A program made the translations under genes and the position numbers. A stretch of DNA of 64,000 nt from Blumeriella jaapii (taxonomy: Eukaryota > Ascomycota > Leotiomycetes > Helotiales > Drepanopezizaceae): positions 682,001 through 746,000 of the forward strand of contig VWND01000069.1 of assembly GCA_009599575.1 (NCBI GenBank). Direction: 5' to 3'. Below, in pieces: positions 57,928-64,000 of this stretch. The notes under the pieces are model-generated. The model made no database searches. It saw only the letters and a list, made by a program, of their open reading frames with translations, and was not told the origin of the DNA. Within the stretch, counting starts at the first letter, position 1; each line of letters starts with the position of its first letter.

Positions 57928-58563
57928 TTGGGGAATGTGACGATGGATGCCAGAGTGAATGTTCAACTCGTGCGAAGTGGAATGTTTCGATGCTGAGCGG
58001 GAGCGGGTAAATTGCGGGAATGGCGACGCGTGGAAGCGCGCTAACGGGTCTCACGCTAAAAAGACGAAGTTTCTGTCTTGCAAACTCGTCTGCACAATCT
58101 TTACAACCACTGCCACAACTCATGTCGATATCGAGGCATGGGCCTACCTGCTGGGGCCTGATTTTCTTTATCTCGTTTCTTGCTTGTATCAAGCCCGTTA
58201 AGCCACCTGGAATTGCTCGTGCCACGAGTCAGCGCTCAATTTAGCATGCGCGCGTTTCGACTCTGCTCCAGTGAACTCATCGGCCCTGGAGCATACTGGG
58301 CTTTGCAGTCCATATCAGTTGCTCGCAACTTATCCTCTTCTCTTGGTAAGCGTCCCTTTGCGTTATCAATCTCGAATCTCACAATTCATGATGAGCAACA
58401 TGACGTTACACCCAGCTCACTCAGAAGCACCTAAGGTGCAAATGCTGCATAAACGTTTTTCTGAATCGAGTTTACAATCCGTGGTCGCCGAGTTAAAGAT
58501 CAATTTTTCTTCATCTGCTAATCCTGTGGCCAGTGAATTCCTTCCATGCGTTCCTTCTCCTCC
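57928..58563. other. Intergenic
   Basis: No gene recognised; short ORFs on both strands have no domain. It holds the promoter of the small gene to the left and the 3' region of the transporter to the right. Confidence 0.5.
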
Positions 58564-60371
58564 TCAGATATCGTGTTCTTCTCCAATTTTGACTTGGCCC
58601 ATTCTGCGTGGTGGTGTCTTTGCTACAAACAATGCGTTAATCTCCGCAAATGTTTTGCCCTTCAGCTCCGGGACATAGAAAAAACTGCCAACGGTCCCGA
58701 TTGCCCCGAGGCCCCCAAACACGAAACCGACCTTTCCTTTCAGGTTTCCAGAATCTGGATTGACCATGTACGGGACGGCAAAATTCATCCCAATGCCAAA
58801 AACAGACTGTGTCACTGCTGCTAGGCCCATGGTCTTTGCTCTGAGGCTTGGTGCTGGGACCTCTCCTAGGATGACGAACGCCATCGCTCCGATTGTCATG
58901 AAGTATACAAAGGCGAATACGACGGTGAGTGAAGCCTGCACCCATTTGGCAGCGCCAGCTGGAATCACGTCCATGATGCCAATTAGGAAGAGGATGGCCG
59001 TAAGACATGCCATGCCTTGCACAAAGACCTTGCGTCGGCCATAGTTGTTCACGATGAACCAAGAGAGGAAGTTTCCCGCAACTCCACAGGCAGTAACTCC
59101 AACGCCGAGATCAAAAGATTCTGACAGGCCGAGCCCTGCTAGTTGGAAGAAGTAACTGCTGAAGCCCAGGACAAACACAATGCCGACGAGATGTTGGCAG
59201 GCAAAAACGCCTGTTGATATGCCAGTGCGCAACAGGTCTGTTCCGCGGAAGCAATCGATCCAAGTTCCTTTCTGTTCTTGTGCCTCGACCTCCACAAGTT
59301 GTTGTATGATGGCGATTTTGCCCGGGACGTCGGTCTCGTGCGGAAACAATCTAGAATAGGCATTCAATGCAGCCTCTATCTTATCCTTACGAACCAACCA
59401 CCACGGTGATTCTGGAGCGAACAAAAGTCCAGCGAGAAGGATCACTTGTGGTGCGCGATTAGCCACTTTACCTCAATCAGTGATCTCGACTTACCGACGA
59501 ACGTCAGTTGCAAGGCAAATGGTGCCCTGTAAGCCCATTTGTCTGTACGTTCTCCGAACCCTTTAACAGCGGCGTTTGAAAGCAGTTGCCCGATGACTAT
59601 GCCAAGGTTGATACCTGCTGTGGTGATGCCACGAAGAGCCACTGGTGAGACCTTAAGGATGAGTTAGACAGTTTGAGAATTTTCCTCGATCCCTATCAAC
59701 ATACCTCAGAGCAATACAGAGGTCCAATCGTCAGGTAGGACCCGAGCCCAACACCCAGAATCAGTTTGCTAACAAGGAAGGCCGGTCTCGTGTTCGCAAG
59801 TAGCTGTCCGATGATACCACCGGAGCAAATGATGACGCCTGTTGCAAGAGCGTATCGTCGTCCGATTTTGTCAGAAAGCCATCCGAAACCGAAGCCACCA
59901 AAGAATTGGCCAACTCCCGAGATGATGTTGAAGGCACTCTGCCAGTCTGCCGGTAGTACATAACCTCCTCGATAGAGATACCTGTCCCCTCGTTAGTTCT
60001 CACTGGACGCCACGCTATCATGGAAGTGGGGTCCATGCCCGAAATCTCTTCTAAACGCTGGTACGGATATCATCGCACCATTGACTTGCGCATCAAACCC
60101 CCTGAGTGGTCAGAAGTGAAGCTTTTCGACTACGGCTAGCGTCTCACCAGCCTATTGCGCTCAGGGCGAAGAAGAACGACCACCACAGCACGCTACCATT
60201 GCCTGAGATCGCCTGGCGAAAGGTAACATCTCTTGGCTCTCTTGCTGGAACGACAGCTTCCGTGCCGTACTCTTGGTGGATGGAGGTGACATTGTTGCTG
60301 ACATTTTTTTTCTCGCTGGCAATAGAAGACATCTCATGGTAGACAGAAGACTTGTCAATTTCTGACTGCAA
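58564..60371 (-). CDS. MFS sugar transporter (maltose/alpha-glucoside permease-like)
   Basis: Proton-coupled sugar uptake at the plasma membrane is the family role. Five exons (60371-60148, 60101-60039, 59981-59705, 59651-59495, 59444-58564) total 1,602 nt, or 533 residues, the normal length. Sugar-porter motifs: GFDAQVNGAM in TM1, GFGWLSDKIGRRYAL between TM2 and TM3, PLYCSEVSPVALRG after TM4, PESPWWLVRKDK after TM6, NNYGRRKVFVQG and a C-terminal YVPELKGKTFAEINALF. The second intron (60038-59982) starts GC rather than GT and has a CTAAC branch site. Removing it restores RRDFG-YLYRGGYVLPADWQ. The gene is divergent from a Zn2Cys6 regulator, an arrangement typical of sugar-use loci. The substrate is inferred from overall resemblance to Mal-type permeases. 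Confidence 0.88.
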
Positions 60372-60767
60372 GGTAGTACATGGACTCGTGTTGCAAGATT
60401 TTATTGAAGACCCCCATTGTTGTTATATCCTCTTCAAGCACGGGCCGCGTACAGAGAAGGACCCGCAAACATAAGTAAGGACGATCCGGGCAATGACTCT
60501 GTCCCTGGACTTCAATAATGCGCGGATAGAGGGGCTTTGAAAACTGACTGGCTGGCTTTGAAAGCAATATCCACGAAGCTAAGCATACTTTGGAATGCTG
60601 TACATCAGAACGTCTACCATTGGTTGCAAGATGGCATGGTTCTTGGCCGCAGACCCCTCACGGAATATCTGACCAGGGCCATTACGCTGCTTGAGAATTC
60701 ATCTGCTTCGATCAAACTGATCCTCGTGGACGACACTCCGCAGAGTCTACAACACATCCTCTCGATC
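60372..60767. promoter_or_regulatory. Divergent promoter, transporter / Zn2Cys6 regulator
   Basis: A 396-bp region shared by the two genes. CGG half-sites, as used by Zn2Cys6 proteins, are sparse; no clear paired CGG site was seen by eye. Confidence 0.45.
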
Positions 60768-62779
60768 ATGTCTACGTTCCCCGCTGATAGCACTCGGAAA
60801 CGGCCCGCACCTCGTGGTACCGCTGCATATCCCAGAAAACGGGCGAACAAGGCTTGCCAAGTCTGCCGTGCTCGAAGGACGAAATGCGACAATAAGCGGC
60901 CATCTTGTTCGTTCTGCGAGAAGGCTGGAACTGCTTGCATTTGGGCGCCCCATGATCTGTCATCGTACGCTGGGCCTCGCATTTTGCTCATCGTTTTCTG
61001 AATCATTGCCAATCGCGTACATACGAACACTATTGTGATTTTCTGATGTGTTACGTCGAGACTGATATGTGTGTATAGATTCGATCCTGCTAGTCTTGCT
61101 ATCCTAGACCGTTTTGACCGTCTGGAATCACTTATCATGACCAATGGCACCAATGCTCACGTAGACCAAGCTTCAACCGTGCTGAAGGACGTAAGCCCCA
61201 ACAAAGAGTCGAGAGACTGTCTCGGATGTGTTCAGTCCTCTCTTATAAATGTTCGGCTCGAAGCTGTCCTCCTATGGGAGCCAGTCCGACGCTATATTGA
61301 CCTCACTTCCTTTCGAGTGGTGAGCCAGGTCCCGGACCCCCAACTCATGGCGAGCAGGGACTTTTTCAATGAGTTTGACATGACTACATGTAACGCTTTA
61401 CTAGAAAGCTTCTGGCGTGGAGTACATTCTAAAAATCCAATTCTCAGCAAAGATGAGATAAGGAGATTTATGTGCTATGTATGCCTGAATGGAATCAGCT
61501 GGGATGCTCAATCGTGTCTCGTTGTAAGGAGATTTCCGGGTCCACTATGCCCTCTACAGCCCAGCTGATCATACTAGCTTCTCGTTTGTGCCTTGGGTAC
61601 ACTCGCTACAGAATTTGGACTCCGTTCTGATGAATCGGAGGCAGAAATCAAACAACATGACAAAAATCGTGTCTCAAGGGCACAGCAGTACTTTGTCGCT
61701 GCGCAGAAGCGTCTCGGGGTGTGTATAGGACAACGAGGATTGCTTGAAGCGCAGTGCTTCTTCTATTCTGGCGTTTACCATGCGACCATAATGCAGCCCG
61801 ACGCCGCATGGTCGATGTTTCTTCAAGCCCTGGCAAGCTGTCAAGCATTCAGCTGCTTGGCTCAAGTGAGAGCCGGTGACGACTCCTCGTCGGGTCCAGA
61901 GCTCGTGCAAGATAGCGCAGAAGTCGCGGAGGAATGCACTTACTGGACTTGTTTGAAATCAGAGCTGTGATTCTCTCAGCCCTGGGCCGCTTTCTTCACC
62001 TGGCACTAACATTTGCACAGCGAGATGCACCTCGATCTCAATCCTCCAGGCTTCCGCACTATTGACCTGTGGTATCCCCGGAAATTTCCCGATCCACCAC
62101 GTAACACAATCATGGACTCAGACCGATCGTGGTTCTTCTACCTGGCTGAAATTGCCTTGCGGAGACTTGCAAATCGCGTTATGGCTTTCATCGCGAAGGG
62201 TCTAGATTTGGAAAGCCCACGAGGCGCAACTTTGGCCATTGAAACGGCAGCGGAACTTGAACAAGAGGCTCAGGAATGGTGTGTTGATAGGCCATATTTG
62301 CGAGATTACTGCGCTAACTTGAGTATCTCAGGATAAATTCATTGCCATCTCCGAACGAGCTGGATAGGTACCAAGACGATGTCCTCAACTTCATTCTCAA
62401 AGGCCACCTACTGAACTGCTACGAGCTCATCTACTGGCCCTTCATCAAGCATGCTATCAACAGCAGGCATCGGAATCAAGCAAATGATGAGTATGTTAAA
62501 AAAGGGCTACAAGTCGCCGTGGAACGCATTCAGACCAATGAGCCGGGCTTCAGACACCGGCACCACGGAACGTATGGGATGATTAAAAGTGTTACGAGAA
62601 GCGCCTTCGTACTTCTGGCTGCATTTCACAATGGCGGAATGACATATCTAATTCCAGACAGCTGGTTCGAGTTAATGCTTGGTGTAGACGGCTTGCTAGA
62701 GTTTTGGCAGGATGAGCTTGCTGAGGCGGCAATGTGGCGTGCGATGATGAAGGTGTTGATTGAGAACATGCAGTCGTGA
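60768..62779 (+). CDS. Zn2Cys6 fungal transcription factor
   Basis: Binuclear-zinc regulator. Five exons (60768-60964, 61079-61523, 61578-61966, 62021-62278, 62332-62779) sum to 1,737 nt, or 578 residues. The DNA-binding domain at residues 28-55 is C-x2-C-x6-C-x6-C-x2-C-x6-C, preceded by a basic KRAN and with RARRTKC and KRPSCSFC visible. A middle-homology-like region follows: GISWDAQSCLVLLVCALG, AQQYFVAAQKRLG, EAQCFFYSGVYH, AAWSMFLQALASCQ. Splicing joins KSE-LEMHLDLNPPGF and QEW-INSLPSP correctly. The C-terminus is helical with no obvious activation motif. It lies between and next to a sugar transporter and a GH5 gene, so it probably controls them; this is inference from position only. Confidence 0.9.
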
Positions 62780-63500
62780 TCTTTATCTTTGAGCTTGCAA
62801 CTACAAACTCTACGAATATTGCGTCGTTCTCTAATTAGTTCGACGTCTCAGCTGCTTCGTCCGGTCTTGCTAGCTAGTCTTCACAAAAGCTGCTCTACGG
62901 GTTTATACAAGGCGGATGATATACGCGGTAAAAATCCACCTCTCAATGGCGAGCTTTTGTGCCGAGTCACCAGCATCCACTATGGAGCACAAGATTTCTA
63001 GGGGATCTAGGGCTGCTAGCTTGGAGCGATACTTCGCGACTCTTTTCCCCGCCAAGTTGAGGGGTACCTTGTCTCTCCACTCTTCATCAGATTGAACCGG
63101 CCCATCTTTGATCTCCTGAAAAATCGCTCATTGGCTATTGATTATTCTTGGCGGTACTCGTAAGAACGGCCCTTCACCCTGCCCGAACATGCCTATTTAG
63201 GCTAAATGTGCTTTTGGTCGGAGTGTCGCTCTTTGGCTCAAGCTCTTGATTCTCCACAGCATGGCCATTGGACTCAGACAAAGAGGAGTCGAACTTGCAT
63301 ATGTAGCTAGTCAGCTGCATTCTTATTGATCAATCGCTGTGTATTTGGGAAAGTTGTCTCCCCTTGGTGTTTTCGTACGTACATACTTCTTAACTATCTA
63401 CACTCATCATTTGATATTTGCTCTTGAGGCCTCTCCACTTCGGGCTTTCTTTTATTTTCTCTTTGCCTTATACAGTACCGGTTAGGAGTCAGTCGGCAAC
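62780..63500. other. Intergenic, promoter of GH5 gene
   Basis: No gene. A pyrimidine-rich stretch (63415-63475) precedes the GH5 start. Confidence 0.5.
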
Positions 63501-64000
63501 ATGAGAGAAGCTGCAGCGCCTGGAGCAATCGACTCCATACTAAAGGTATCTGGCACTAAAATTGTCGATGGCAATGGTCGTGAAGTGATTCTAAAAGGAG
63601 TGAGTTCAGGTTCTGCAAAAACGAGAAGTCTAATGGCACTGATAACCGGCAGGCTGGATTGGGCGGACACATGAACATGGAAAACTTCATCACAGGCTTC
63701 AGTGGCCACGAGCGGCAGCATCGAGCAGCGCTCCTTGCCGTTCTTGGGCAAGAGAAATATGACTACTTCTTCGAGAAGGTACGAGATCTCTCCTTTTTCC
63801 GAATCTCGTGACCCCAAACCTGACCAGAATTTTTCAGTTTCTAGATTACTTCTTTACAAGGTCCGACGCGAAATTCTTCGCTTCTCTCGGCCTGAATTGT
63901 GTCCGCGTACCATTCAACTACCGTCACTTTGAGGAAGACTCAAATCCTGGCGTGTATCTAGAGGCAGGATTCAAGTTACTGGATCGAATTGTAGAGCACT
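63501..64000 (+). CDS. Glycoside hydrolase family 5 (cellulase-fold) protein, 3' partial
   Basis: Exons 63501-63599, 63653-63778 and 63838 to the window end. The visible 129 residues read SGTKIVDGNGREVILKGAGLGGHMNMENF, then a loop with GHERQHRAALLAVLGQEKYDYFFEKFLDYFF and SLGLNCVRVPFNYRHFEEDSNPG. These are the first two beta strands and the conserved Arg of the GH5 (beta/alpha)8 barrel. The catalytic glutamates lie beyond the edge. No signal peptide precedes the domain, so a cytosolic enzyme acting on an imported glycoside is suggested. That fits the neighbouring transporter. The exact substrate (beta-glucan, glucosylceramide or other) cannot be told. Confidence 0.88.

Overview
The window is nuclear DNA of a filamentous ascomycete (Pezizomycotina). 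The evidence is the gene set, the dense 46-66 bp GT-AG introns with CTRAC-like branch sites, compact gene spacing, and a transposon decayed by transition-only (RIP-type) mutation. Leotiomycete, eurotiomycete and dothideomycete affiliation cannot be separated from the sequence alone. I rebuilt the gene models by hand, joining exons at splice sites that restore frame and known domains.

Layout. 1-5.4 kb: a 5'-truncated glyoxalase II, a DUF1264/OBAP-type protein and a short kinesin-3. 5.4-14.5 kb: gene-poor, with a Tc1/mariner relic, two small secreted proteins (one with an alpha-pheromone-like C-terminus), a 2EXR-domain protein and a weak membrane-protein ORF. 14.9-24.7 kb: conserved genes for a PPPDE-thioredoxin-PUL protein, the Golgi GDPase Gda1, a magnesium-chelatase-like protein and Vps16. 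24.7-36.7 kb: an AT-rich island with an 8-bp satellite and a complete but ruined LTR retrotransposon (about 28,053-35,700). 36.7-47.3 kb: a GC-rich, microsatellite-laden stretch with a Dma1-type FHA-RING ubiquitin ligase, the alpha subunit of mitochondrial processing peptidase and a low-complexity membrane protein. 47.3-52.6 kb: gene-poor, with a tRNA-like/tandem-repeat locus and a decayed GT90 glycosyltransferase. 52.9-57.9 kb: mitochondrial ribosomal protein uL15m, a Pdr16-type Sec14 protein, TRAPP subunit Trs31 and a small conserved protein. 58.5-64 kb: an MFS sugar transporter, a divergent Zn2Cys6 regulator and a GH5 glycoside hydrolase cut by the window edge, which together look like a small sugar-use locus.

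How the genes relate. Most are unlinked housekeeping functions: methylglyoxal detoxification, membrane traffic (Vps16, Trs31, Gda1, Pdr16-type), mitochondrial import and translation, and mitotic control. The plausible functional cluster is the transporter/regulator/GH5 trio. Three conserved genes (MPP-alpha, Pdr16-type, Trs31) each need one or two single-base shifts to stay in frame. I read these as assembly indels rather than real breaks. I found no wholly new multi-gene system. The best leads are the pheromone-like peptide, the secreted protein with a TGACGT-repeat promoter, and the unusual LTR/interior contrast of the retrotransposon.
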